Shown here: positions 25,347 to 32,960 of the stretch, in pieces
Position numbering within the stretch: the first letter of the stretch is position 1
Layout: the number at the start of each line of letters is the position of its first letter
Assembly: GCF_005233515.1 (NCBI RefSeq)
Contig: NZ_QFZZ01000012.1
Location: forward strand, 55,211-119,210
Length of the DNA stretch: 64,000 nt
Reading direction: 5' to 3'
DNA from: Pseudomonas sp. CFBP13508
Lineage (GTDB): Bacteria > Pseudomonadota > Gammaproteobacteria > Pseudomonadales > Pseudomonadaceae
Position numbers and translations under genes: made by a program
Notes under the pieces: generated by a model
What the model saw: only the letters and a program-made list of their open reading frames with translations
Told to the model about the DNA's origin: nothing
Database searches by the model: none

Positions 25347-26180
25347 TCAGCCGCGATACTGCCCCGGCGTTGCCGCCAGATGCTGTTTGAACGCCCGCTG
25401 AAAATGCGCCTGATCGGCAAATCCGGCCTCTAGCGCCACATCGGCAATCAACCGCCCACTGCGCAAGCGCTCGCGGGCGAACTGGATGCGCTGGTTGACC
25501 AGGAAGGCATGCGGCGTCATCCCGTAGCGCTGTTTGAACGCGCGAATCAGGTATGACGGCGATAGTTGCGCCGCCGCGCAAATTGCCTCGAGGCTCAGCA
25601 CTTCGGTGCAATGTCCACGGATGAAATCAGCGGCGCTTTCCAGCTTGGAATGTGGCTCAGCAACGGGCTCGTCCGCCGGATTCAGGCGCCCCTGCAAATC
25701 ACTGAAAAACTCAACCGCCGCGCTGTGTTTCGCCAGCGCCTCCATTTGGTCGTCGAGCAAAACTTCATATAACCCGATCAACTTGCCAAACAGTTCGGCA
25801 TCAGTCAGATGCGTGTCGGAAAACCGGCGAAATTCCAGCTCCCCGGCAAACCCCAACTGATGCTGCAAATCCGTCAGCCACGGCGTTTCGACATACAACA
25901 TTACGTACGACCAAGGCTGATCATCGATCGGATTGCAGGCGTGCACATCGCCGGGATTCATCAGCACCACCGTGCCCGCCGCCACTTCAAATTGCGCTTG
26001 CTCATGCACATAGGTGCTGCGCCCGGCGGTAATTGCACCGATGGAAAAGTGCGCGTGGGAATGCCGCGCATAACAGACCTCGCGACCATCCGCGATGGCC
26101 CGCGCCTCGATGAAGGGAAGGGCGTCGTCGCGCCAGAAGCGCGGGGCTTTCTCGGGGTTTTTCGCAGCGGCGTGTTTCAT
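25347..26180 (-). CDS. AraC-family transcriptional regulator
   Basis: This 277-residue regulator has an N-terminal cupin-type sensing domain (about 30-150; HAHFSIGAITAGRSTYV, MNPGDVHACNP) and a C-terminal pair of AraC HTH motifs (about 180-275: LSLEAICAAAQLSPSYLIRAF and ADVALEAGFADQAHFQRAFK). The cupin DVHACNP loop suits amino acid or sugar sensing. It is convergent with the LysE exporter, whose control it may share. No strong ribosome site precedes ATG 26180. Confidence 0.88.
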   Translation of the reverse strand: MKHAAAKNPEKAPRFWRDDALPFIEARAIADGREVCYARHSHAHFSIGAITAGRSTYVHEQAQFEVAAGTVVLMNPGDVHACNPIDDQPWSYVMLYVETPWLTDLQHQLGFAGELEFRRFSDTHLTDAELFGKLIGLYEVLLDDQMEALAKHSAAVEFFSDLQGRLNPADEPVAEPHSKLESAADFIRGHCTEVLSLEAICAAAQLSPSYLIRAFKQRYGMTPHAFLVNQRIQFARERLRSGRLIADVALEAGFADQAHFQRAFKQHLAATPGQYRG

Positions 26181-26348
26181 CGTGATCGTCCCGGCAGGTT
26201 AGCGTCTGAGTGTATTAGCTCTGGCCAGCGAATGCCCGTTGCAGTGCGGCAACATTGAGTTCTTTCATCTGAACTATCGCCAGCATTGCAGCGCCGACTG
26301 TTATAGGCTCTGGGGGGCGCGACACCACGGGCGCAAAGGAGCTAAACC

Positions 26349-26741
26349 ATGACTGCATTTACCGGCGGATGCCTGTGCGGCGACGTGCGTTTTCAAGCCA
26401 TTGGCGAGCCTTACCGGGTCGGGCTGTGCCATTGCCTGGACTGTCGCAAGGTGCACGGCGCGTTGTTTCATGCCTCGGCGATTTTTCCTGAGGGCGCTGT
26501 GACCATCAGTGGTGAAACCCATGAGTATCAAGGACGACATTTCTGCCCGCGTTGTGGCTCGTCGGTGTTCAACCGCAGTGGTGATGAGGTCGAGGTGAAC
26601 CTCGGCGCGCTGGATGCGCCGGATCAGTTGAAGCCGACTTATGAGAGCTGGATTGTGCGGCGTGAATCGTGGTTGCCGGATTTTCCGCTGGCCAGGCATT
26701 ACCGTGGTGATCGTGAAGGCAAAGGGCGGGCAGAGGGGTAG
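26349..26741 (+). CDS. GFA-family (glutathione-dependent formaldehyde-activating-like) zinc protein
   Basis: This 130-residue GFA-fold protein has the zinc ligands CLCGDVRF, CHCLDCRK and FCPRCGS. The fold is that of Gfa from Paracoccus, but most members are of unknown function and few really act on formaldehyde. AAAGGAG lies 8 nt before ATG 26349. It stands alone between the AraC gene and a repeat-rich gap. Confidence 0.88.
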   Translation: MTAFTGGCLCGDVRFQAIGEPYRVGLCHCLDCRKVHGALFHASAIFPEGAVTISGETHEYQGRHFCPRCGSSVFNRSGDEVEVNLGALDAPDQLKPTYESWIVRRESWLPDFPLARHYRGDREGKGRAEG

Positions 26742-26775
26742 GGGATTGATTCAGCCTTCAGCACGCCTGCGATTT

Positions 26776-26802
26776 CTGTGGGGGCGAGCCTGCTCGCGAA
26801 GG
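26776..26802 (+). repeat. Single REP sequence
   Basis: tgtgggggcgagcctgctcg matches the common REP core with one base changed (ggg for gag side). It begins the 741-bp gene-free gap 26742-27482. Confidence 0.7.
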
Positions 26803-26830
26803 CTTGTTGTCAGGCGGTGGTTTTTTTTGA

Positions 26831-27150
26831 GTGAGTACATATCCATTGCTGCGGTAACGGCTGGCTAAGGTTTCGCCCTTACGGCGACTCACTTTTTTTA
26901 CAAACGCCTAAAAAAAGTAAGCAAAAAAACGCTTGCTCCTACGTTCGGCCCTCGCAGGCTCGGGTTCCTTCGCTGCGGGATCGATCCGGGCGCAGCGGCT
27001 ACGGTTTGCTTCGCTGCACCTCCTTCCGCTGTGTCTGGCTGCGCCAGACGGTCGCTGCGCTCCCACGCCCGGATCGATCCCTCCGCTCAGCCTTCCGACG
27101 TCGCCGGTGGATCAAGATCAAAAGCCGCAGGCGAGCTGACACTCGGCCTA
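26831..27150. repeat. Probable Pseudomonas intergenic repeat element, about 320 bp
   Basis: The stretch begins gagtgagtacatatcc, continues through aaggtttcgcccttacggcg and a run of a and t (aaaaaaagtaagcaaaaaaa), and ends in a gcaggcgagctgacactcgg section. I recall this type of sequence as widespread between genes in P. fluorescens and P. putida. It contains a near-palindromic ggatcgatccgg core and inverted cgggatcgatcc copies about 90 bp apart. No frame in it is coding. Confidence 0.55.
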
Positions 27151-27163
27151 GAGGTGAACGTGG

Positions 27164-27440
27164 GACTGTAGGAGCTGCCGAAGGCTGCGATCTTTTGATC
27201 TTGATCTGGTAGGAGTGAGCCTGCTCGCGATAGCTATCTCAAAGATACGAATGAATAGCGGAGCTACCTTGACCTCTGTGGGAGCTGGCTTGCCAGCGAT
27301 GGCGGCCTTCCAGCCGACCAGTCTCTGGCGGATATACCCAATTCCAACTGTGGGAGCGAGCCTGCTCGCGAAGGCGTTGGGTCAGTCAACATGCAGGTGG
27401 CTGAACGAACGCTTTCGCGAGCAGGCTCGCTCCCACAATT
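27164..27440. repeat. Cluster of REP-type and hairpin-type repeats
   Basis: The unit order is: half hairpin (27168-27201, gtaggagctgccgaaggctg), REP (27209-27231), a variant REP with ggagctggcttgccagcga (27279-27301), REP (27348-27374) and inverted REP (27411-27437). It sits just before the end of the convergent hydrolase gene at 27483. Confidence 0.8.
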
Positions 27441-27482
27441 TGTTTTATGGTGTCCGCTGCTATGGGTACATCCTCAGCTCTG

Positions 27483-28313
27483 TCAGCCGCGAATAAACGC
27501 CAACAAATCCGCATTGATGGTTTCCGCTTGCGTGGTCGGCATGCCATGCGGGAAGCCCGGATACGACTTCAGTGTGCCGTTGGGCAGCAGTTTCGCTGAC
27601 AACGGTCCGGAGTTGGCGTAGGGCACGATCTGGTCATCCTCGCCGTGCATCACCAAAACCGGTACGGTGACTTTTTTCAGGTCTTCGGTGAAGTCAGTCT
27701 GCGAGAACGCGACGATGCCGTCGTAATGCGCCTTGGCGCCGCCGATCATGCCCTGGCGCCACCAGTTGGCGATGATCCCTTCCGCCGGCTCGGCGCCCGG
27801 GCGGTTGTAGCCGTAGAAAGGTCCGCTCGGCACATCGCGATAGAACTGCGCGCGATTCGCCGCCAACTGCGCTTGAAAGCCATCGAACACCGATTTCGGC
27901 AAGCCGCCGGGGTTGCTTTCGGTCTGCACCATCAATGGCGGCACGGCGCTGATCAATACCGCTTTGCTGACCTTGTCCTGGCCATGCCGGGCGATGTAAT
28001 GGATCACTTCGCCGCCGCCGGTGGAATGGCCGACGTGCACCACGTTGCTCGTACCCAGATGATTGACCACGGCCAGCACATCGTCGGCGTAGTGATCCAT
28101 GTCGTGGCCGTCCCAGACCTGGCTTGAGCGCCCGTGCCCGCGTCGATCATGAGCAACCACCCGAAAGCCCTGTGCCAGGAAAAACAGCATCTGCGCGTCC
28201 CAGTCATCCGAACTGAGCGGCCAGCCGTGGTGGAAGTGGATCACCGGCGCGTCGCGCGGGCCCCAGTCCTTGTAGAAAATGTCGACGCCGTCTCGAGTGG
28301 TGACAAAGCCCAT
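27483..28313 (-). CDS. Alpha/beta hydrolase, non-heme chloroperoxidase type
   Basis: This 276-residue hydrolase has the nucleophile elbow GHSTGGGEVIHY (Ser), the acid Asp in HGEDDQIVPY and the His in YPGFPHGMPTT. The pattern and length match non-heme chloroperoxidases, actually cofactor-free esterases or perhydrolases with promiscuous halogenation. Physiological substrate unknown. CAGGAG lies 9 nt before ATG 28313. It stands alone, divergent from the molybdenum hydroxylase genes. Confidence 0.9.
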   Translation of the reverse strand: MGFVTTRDGVDIFYKDWGPRDAPVIHFHHGWPLSSDDWDAQMLFFLAQGFRVVAHDRRGHGRSSQVWDGHDMDHYADDVLAVVNHLGTSNVVHVGHSTGGGEVIHYIARHGQDKVSKAVLISAVPPLMVQTESNPGGLPKSVFDGFQAQLAANRAQFYRDVPSGPFYGYNRPGAEPAEGIIANWWRQGMIGGAKAHYDGIVAFSQTDFTEDLKKVTVPVLVMHGEDDQIVPYANSGPLSAKLLPNGTLKSYPGFPHGMPTTQAETINADLLAFIRG

Positions 28314-28563
28314 AGGTGCTGCTCCTGACTCAAAGGATGGTCAACCGCGATGCATCGCGGACCGCTTGTGCAGAGGTACGACGACTCATTCGAGCCGTTA
28401 TCAACTGTAGGAGCAATGCCGGGGTCTGCATGACCGCTGGTCACAACGGCTGGCTTCAGGCGCAAATTAGGCTTTGCTGAAAGGGATAAGCGCGGGCATC
28501 CGTAGGTTTTCACGACCACAGCGATGCCCCTTTGCAACACCGTGAGTCTGAGGAAATCACCCG

Positions 28564-29019
28564 ATGTTGACCCTGAATATCAATGGCAAGGACCACGAGC
28601 TCGATGTCCCCGCCGACATGCCGCTGCTCTGGGTTCTGCGCGATGTCGCGCACCTGACCGGGACCAAGTTCGGTTGCGGCATGGCCCAGTGCGGCGCCTG
28701 CACCGTGCACGTCGACGGCGCGCCATTGCGCTCCTGTATCACCCCGGCGACCGCCGTTGCCCACGGCCAGAAAATCCTCACCATCGAAGGCTTGTCCACC
28801 GATGGCTCGCACCCGGTGCAGCAGGCCTGGGCCGAACTCGACGTGGTGCAGTGCGGTTACTGCCAGTCCGGGCAGATCATGTCCGCCGCCGCGTTGCTGG
28901 CGAAAATTCCCAAGCCCACCGACAGCGATATCGATCAGGCGCTCTCCGGCAATATCTGCCGCTGCGGCACCTATCCGCGCATTCGCGCAGCGGTCAAACG
29001 CGCCGCCGACATCGGCTGA
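28564..29019 (+). CDS. iorA: [2Fe-2S] subunit of an isoquinoline 1-oxidoreductase-type molybdenum hydroxylase
   Basis: This 151-residue protein has two [2Fe-2S] clusters: the plant-type set in TKFGCGMAQCGACTVH with the fourth Cys in RSCIT, and the C-terminal set in QCGYCQSGQIM and ICRCGTYPRI. It relays electrons from the molybdenum subunit encoded 22 bp downstream. GAGGAA precedes ATG 28564. Unlike typical three-part xanthine dehydrogenases there is no separate FAD subunit in the operon, as in Ior-type enzymes, which pass electrons to a cytochrome. Tat export would be with its partner, as it has no signal of its own. Confidence 0.9.
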   Translation: MLTLNINGKDHELDVPADMPLLWVLRDVAHLTGTKFGCGMAQCGACTVHVDGAPLRSCITPATAVAHGQKILTIEGLSTDGSHPVQQAWAELDVVQCGYCQSGQIMSAAALLAKIPKPTDSDIDQALSGNICRCGTYPRIRAAVKRAADIG

Positions 29020-29041
29020 TTCATTCTCTGGGAGAGGGACG

Positions 29042-31204
29042 ATGAACAATCCGCTATCACGTCGCGGTTTTCTCAAAGGCAGCGCTGTGTTGGGCGGCGG
29101 CTTGATGGTGGCGTTCGTGGTGCCGGGGGCCAATCGCTTCGCTCACGCGGCGGAGGATCAGAACAAGACGTTCGCGCCCAATGCGTTTCTGCGCATTGCG
29201 GCGGACAACAGCGTCACCGTGCTGCTCGGCCATTCGGAAATGGGCCAGGGCATCTGGACCGGCCTGACCATGCTGATCGCCGAAGAACTGGACGCCGACT
29301 GGTCGAAAATCAGCGTGCAACACTCGCCAGCCTCGGCGGCCGATTACGGTTTGCCGGCGTTCGGCGGCATGCAGATTACCGGCGGCTCGACTTCGACCTG
29401 GATGGAGTTCGACCGTTATCGACTCGCCGGGGCGACCGCACGGCAGATGCTGGTGGAAGCCGCAGCGAAACGCTTCGACGTCGCGCCGTCGACGATTCGC
29501 ACGGAGTCCGGCGTGGTCATCGCCGGGGACCAACGCGCGACCTACGGCGAACTGGCCGATGCCGCCGGGCAACTGCCGGTGCCGGACCCGCAAACCATTA
29601 CCTTCAAGGAAGCCAAGGACTGGAAAGTCATTGGCAAACCAACCAAGCGCCTCGACACCCCGGAAAAGATCACTGGCCGCGCCAAGTTCGGCATGGACGT
29701 GCAGTTCGAGGGCCTGATGACCGCGATGGTCGCCCGCGCCCCGGTGTTCGGTGCCACGGTGAAATCCTTCGAAGGCGCCGCAGCGCTGGCGATTCCCGGC
29801 GTGCACAAAGTGCTGCAGGTGCCCAGCGGAGTAGCGGTGGTGGCCGAGCATTTCTGGGCAGCGAAACTGGGGCGTGATGCTCTGAAGGTCGATTGGGATC
29901 TCGGGCCGCTGGCCGACATGAGCAGTGAAAAACTGCTGGAGAGTTTCCGCAAACTGGCGGCGACGCCGGGCACCTCTGCCACTCAGGCTGGAGACGCCAA
30001 GGCCAATTTCGGCAAAGCCGCGAAGAAGATCGAGGTCGAGTACAGCGTGCCGTATCTGGCCCACGCGCCGATGGAACCGCTCAACTGCACGGTGAAAATC
30101 AGCGCCGGCAAATGTGAAATCTGGACCGGCACGCAATTTCAGACGCTGGACCAAATGGTCGCCAGCAAGATCACCGGGCTCAAGCCCGAGCAGGTCGAAA
30201 TTCACACCGAATTCCTCGGCGGTGGTTTTGGTCGCCGCGCCAATCCCACCTCGGATTTCGTCGCCGAAGCCGTGCAAGTGGCGAAAGCGGCGGGCCTGCC
30301 GGTGAAAACCGTGTGGGCGCGCGAAGATGACATTCGCGGCGGCTACTACCGCTCGATGTATCTGCACAAGGCGCAGGTCGGGCTGGGCGCTGATGGCTTG
30401 CCGATGAGCTGGCAGCATGTGCTGGTCGGTCAGTCGATCATGGCCGGGACGATGCTCGAGGCAGCGATGGTCAAGAACGGCATCGATGCGACGTCGGTCG
30501 AGGGCGTGGCTGACAGTCCGTACATCAAGGATCTGCCTCACCATCAGGTCGACCTGCATTCGCCGCAGACCGGCATCAATGTGTTGTGGCTGCGTTCGGT
30601 CGGCCATACCCACACGGGTTTTGTCATGGAATCGCTGATCGATGAACTGGCGACGGCGGCGGGCAAGGATCCGGTGGAGTACCGGCGAACGCTGCTCAAG
30701 GCGCACCCGCGCCACCTCGGCGTGCTCAATCTGGCGGTGGAGAAGGCCAACTGGGGCGCACCGTTGCCGGACGGGCATGCTCTGGGCGTGGCGGTACACG
30801 AGTCGTTCGGCAGCTACGTGGCGCAGGTCGCCGAGGTGTCGCAGGACAACCTGGCGATCCGTGTGCATCGGGTGGTCTGCGCGGTGGACTGCGGCATTGC
30901 GGTGAATCCGCAGAGCATCGCCGCGCAGATGGAATCGTGCATCACCTTCGGTCTTGGCATGGCGTTGCACAGCAAGCTCACCGTCAAGGACGGCGGCGTC
31001 GTGCAGTCCAACTATCACGATTATCAGGTGTTGCGGCTCAACGAAATGCCGGTGGTGGAAGTGCACATCGTCCCCAGCAGCGAAAAACCCGGCGGCATCG
31101 GTGAGCCCGGCGTGCCACCGACCGCGCCGGCCGTGGCCAACGCCGTGTTCGCCTTGACCGGGCAACGCCTGCGCGAACTGCCACTGCAACTGTCGGGGGT
31201 GTGA
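29042..31204 (+). CDS. iorB: Molybdopterin subunit of isoquinoline 1-oxidoreductase-type hydroxylase, Tat-exported
   Basis: This 720-residue xanthine-oxidase-family subunit starts with a Tat signal (SRRGFLKGS at 6-14, cleavage likely after AHA at 36). Molybdenum-cofactor binding segments include GHSEMGQGIWTGLTMLIAEEL, EFLGGGFGRR and the catalytic GGIGEPGVPPTAPA with Glu near 688. It hydroxylates N-heterocycles or aldehydes using water. A long open frame to 28757 is only an artefact; ATG 29042 has a GGGAGAGGG-like ribosome site. It is followed at 1 bp by a diheme cytochrome. Substrate unknown; IorAB acts on isoquinoline, but many paralogues oxidise aldehydes. Confidence 0.9.
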   Translation: MNNPLSRRGFLKGSAVLGGGLMVAFVVPGANRFAHAAEDQNKTFAPNAFLRIAADNSVTVLLGHSEMGQGIWTGLTMLIAEELDADWSKISVQHSPASAADYGLPAFGGMQITGGSTSTWMEFDRYRLAGATARQMLVEAAAKRFDVAPSTIRTESGVVIAGDQRATYGELADAAGQLPVPDPQTITFKEAKDWKVIGKPTKRLDTPEKITGRAKFGMDVQFEGLMTAMVARAPVFGATVKSFEGAAALAIPGVHKVLQVPSGVAVVAEHFWAAKLGRDALKVDWDLGPLADMSSEKLLESFRKLAATPGTSATQAGDAKANFGKAAKKIEVEYSVPYLAHAPMEPLNCTVKISAGKCEIWTGTQFQTLDQMVASKITGLKPEQVEIHTEFLGGGFGRRANPTSDFVAEAVQVAKAAGLPVKTVWAREDDIRGGYYRSMYLHKAQVGLGADGLPMSWQHVLVGQSIMAGTMLEAAMVKNGIDATSVEGVADSPYIKDLPHHQVDLHSPQTGINVLWLRSVGHTHTGFVMESLIDELATAAGKDPVEYRRTLLKAHPRHLGVLNLAVEKANWGAPLPDGHALGVAVHESFGSYVAQVAEVSQDNLAIRVHRVVCAVDCGIAVNPQSIAAQMESCITFGLGMALHSKLTVKDGGVVQSNYHDYQVLRLNEMPVVEVHIVPSSEKPGGIGEPGVPPTAPAVANAVFALTGQRLRELPLQLSGV

Positions 31205-31205
31205 A

Positions 31206-31784
31206 ATGAAACGACATCTTGTGTTGGGCACCGTCGTTTTGCTTGGTCTCGGTGGCTACGCTTCGGACCTGTTTGCCGAAGATCAGGAAGCTCTGAAAGC
31301 CTTCGCCACGGTGCAGAAAGTCTTCCAGAGCCCACGCTGCCAGAACTGCCACATTCCCGGCGATTCGCCGTTGCAGTTCGACGCCGGCATCCCCCACGCG
31401 ATGAATGTGGTGCGCGGCATGGACGGCAAGGGCGCCGCCGGTTTGCCCTGCGCCACGTGCCACGCCGAAAGCAACCCGCCGGCCAGTTACGGCCCTCACG
31501 CGCCGCCGGGTGCGCCGCACTGTTGCCTGCCACCGGCGGCGCACAAAATGGCCTGGATCGGTCTGCCCTCGGACAAGCTCTGCGCGATGATCAAGGACCG
31601 CGCAAGCAACGGCGATCGGGATTTCGCTGCGCTGTTAAAACACGTCAGCGAAGACAAACTGGTGCTCTGGGGCTGGAATCCCGGGGCAGGGCGCGCACCG
31701 GTACCGGTGCCGCACGATATTTTCGTCGCGCAATTCAAACTCTGGGCTGATGCCGGCGGGCCGTGTCCGGTGGCGCAGATGTGA
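31206..31784 (+). CDS. Periplasmic diheme cytochrome c of the molybdenum hydroxylase operon
   Basis: This 192-residue protein has a signal peptide (cleavage near residue 24, LFA) and two heme c motifs, CQNCH at 45-49 and CATCH at 82-86. Four more cysteines (106-107, 126 and near the C terminus) are not heme-binding CxxCH and could form disulfides. It starts 1 bp after the molybdenum subunit, with GGGGGTG as ribosome site, so it is the natural electron acceptor of the exported hydroxylase, passing electrons toward cytochrome oxidase. The spacing of the two motifs is not that of classic diheme families I can name. Confidence 0.8.
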   Translation: MKRHLVLGTVVLLGLGGYASDLFAEDQEALKAFATVQKVFQSPRCQNCHIPGDSPLQFDAGIPHAMNVVRGMDGKGAAGLPCATCHAESNPPASYGPHAPPGAPHCCLPPAAHKMAWIGLPSDKLCAMIKDRASNGDRDFAALLKHVSEDKLVLWGWNPGAGRAPVPVPHDIFVAQFKLWADAGGPCPVAQM

Positions 31785-31838
31785 AGCCTCGGCGATTTAA
31801 CGCTACGCTCAACGCATGACTGTCTACGGAGTGTGCGC

Positions 31839-32801
31839 ATGCTGGTGCCCGGAAAACCTGCCAACGAAGCTGCCCGAATTGACGCGCTGCATGGCTTGAA
31901 GCTCGACTCGGCTCCCGAAGAGCGTTTCGATCGCCTGACGCGTCTGGCCAAGCGCTTGTTCAACGTGCCGATCGCCTTGGTCACGCTGGTCGACAAGGAT
32001 CGCCAGTGGTTCAAATCCTGTGTGGGTCTGGATGTCAGCGAGACATCGCGCGACGTCTCTTTCTGCGGCCATGCGATTTTGCAGAACGAGCTGATGCTGG
32101 TCCCCGATGCGCTGGAAGATCTGCGCTTCCACGACAACCCGTTGGTCACCGGCGCGCCGAATATTCGCTTTTATGCCGGCTATCCACTGACGGTGCCGGA
32201 CGGCAACAAAATGGGCACCTTGTGCCTGATCGATACCAAACCCCGCCATCTCGACGACGAAGAGCGCTCGCTGCTGCGTGATCTTGCGCAGATGGCCGAG
32301 CAAGAGCTGATGGCGGTGCAGATGGCAAGCATGGACGAACTGACGCTGCTGTCCAATCGCCGCGGGTTCAAGCAACTGGCCCAGCATGCGCTGGATGCCT
32401 GCGCGCGCTTGAGCCGGCCGGCGACGTTGCTGTTTTTCGACCTCAACGACTTCAAGCAGATCAACGATCTGTACGGGCATGCCGAAGGCGACAGTGCGCT
32501 GAAGACCTTTGCCGACGTATTGCGCATTGCCTTTCGTGAAAGCGACGTGGTCGGGCGCTTGGGCGGCGATGAGTTTGTCGCGTTGCTGACCGGCTCCAGC
32601 CACGTTGAAACCACGCGAATCATGGCGCGGCTCAAGGAAATCCTCGAAGAGCGCAACGCCACACTGCACCGCGGGTACGCGATTCGCTTCAGCGTCGGCC
32701 AGATCGAATACGACCCCAAACGCCACGACACCGTGGATCGCCTGCTGGCAGATGCGGATGGTGCGATGTATGCGCACAAGCAAGCTCTGAAAGGCTGCTA
32801 G
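31839..32801 (+). CDS. GAF-GGDEF diguanylate cyclase
   Basis: This 320-residue cytoplasmic protein makes cyclic di-GMP. A GAF domain fills about 15-165 (RLFNVPIALVTLVDKDRQWFKS, FCGHAIL, RFYAGYPLTVPDG) and a GGDEF domain about 170-320. The active-site motif GGDEF at about 243-247 is intact, and an RESD inhibitory (I-site) motif lies five residues before it, so feedback inhibition is expected. GGAG precedes ATG 31839 with a 7-nt spacer; a GTG two codons earlier is less likely. No transmembrane segment. The GAF ligand is not predictable. Confidence 0.92.
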   Translation: MLVPGKPANEAARIDALHGLKLDSAPEERFDRLTRLAKRLFNVPIALVTLVDKDRQWFKSCVGLDVSETSRDVSFCGHAILQNELMLVPDALEDLRFHDNPLVTGAPNIRFYAGYPLTVPDGNKMGTLCLIDTKPRHLDDEERSLLRDLAQMAEQELMAVQMASMDELTLLSNRRGFKQLAQHALDACARLSRPATLLFFDLNDFKQINDLYGHAEGDSALKTFADVLRIAFRESDVVGRLGGDEFVALLTGSSHVETTRIMARLKEILEERNATLHRGYAIRFSVGQIEYDPKRHDTVDRLLADADGAMYAHKQALKGC

Positions 32802-32817
32802 TCCTGGCGTAAATCCT

Positions 32818-32905
32818 GTGTAGGAGCGAGCCTGCTCGCGATAGCGGTGTGTCAGGCAGTGTCGTAGTCACAGACAGCTATCGCGAGCAGGCTCACTCCT
32901 ACAGG
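32818..32905. repeat. Inverted pair of REP sequences
   Basis: tgtaggagcgagcctgctcg (32819-32838) and an inverted copy ending actcctaca (near 32903) lie between the cyclase stop and the 1040-residue gene. Inner bases (gatagc/gctatc) extend the stem. Confidence 0.8.
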
Positions 32906-32931
32906 GTTGGGTGGTGCTCAGTTTGCGCAAT

Positions 32932-32960
32932 GCCCGCCAGGATTCAGCTTTTTGGCGGGC
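32932..32960. other. Hairpin spanning the stop codon of the 1040-residue gene
   Basis: GCCCGCCA (32932-32939) and TGGCGGGC (32953-32960) pair perfectly across a 13-nt loop that holds the stop codon on the minus strand. No T-run follows on either side, so a standard rho-independent terminator is not shown. It could stabilise the mRNA end or slow termination. Confidence 0.45.

Noticed and set aside
24297..27440. Regularly spaced repeats that might be a CRISPR array
   Set aside because: The repeats alternate in orientation, vary in spacing and match REP units; there are no constant repeats with unique spacers and no cas genes.
26831..27480. Possible small genes in the 741-bp gap
   Set aside because: The frames of 60-90 codons there run through repeat sequences and lack ribosome sites.
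29057..31231. A 724-codon minus-strand frame
   Set aside because: It is opposite the molybdenum hydroxylase subunit and has no recognisable domain.
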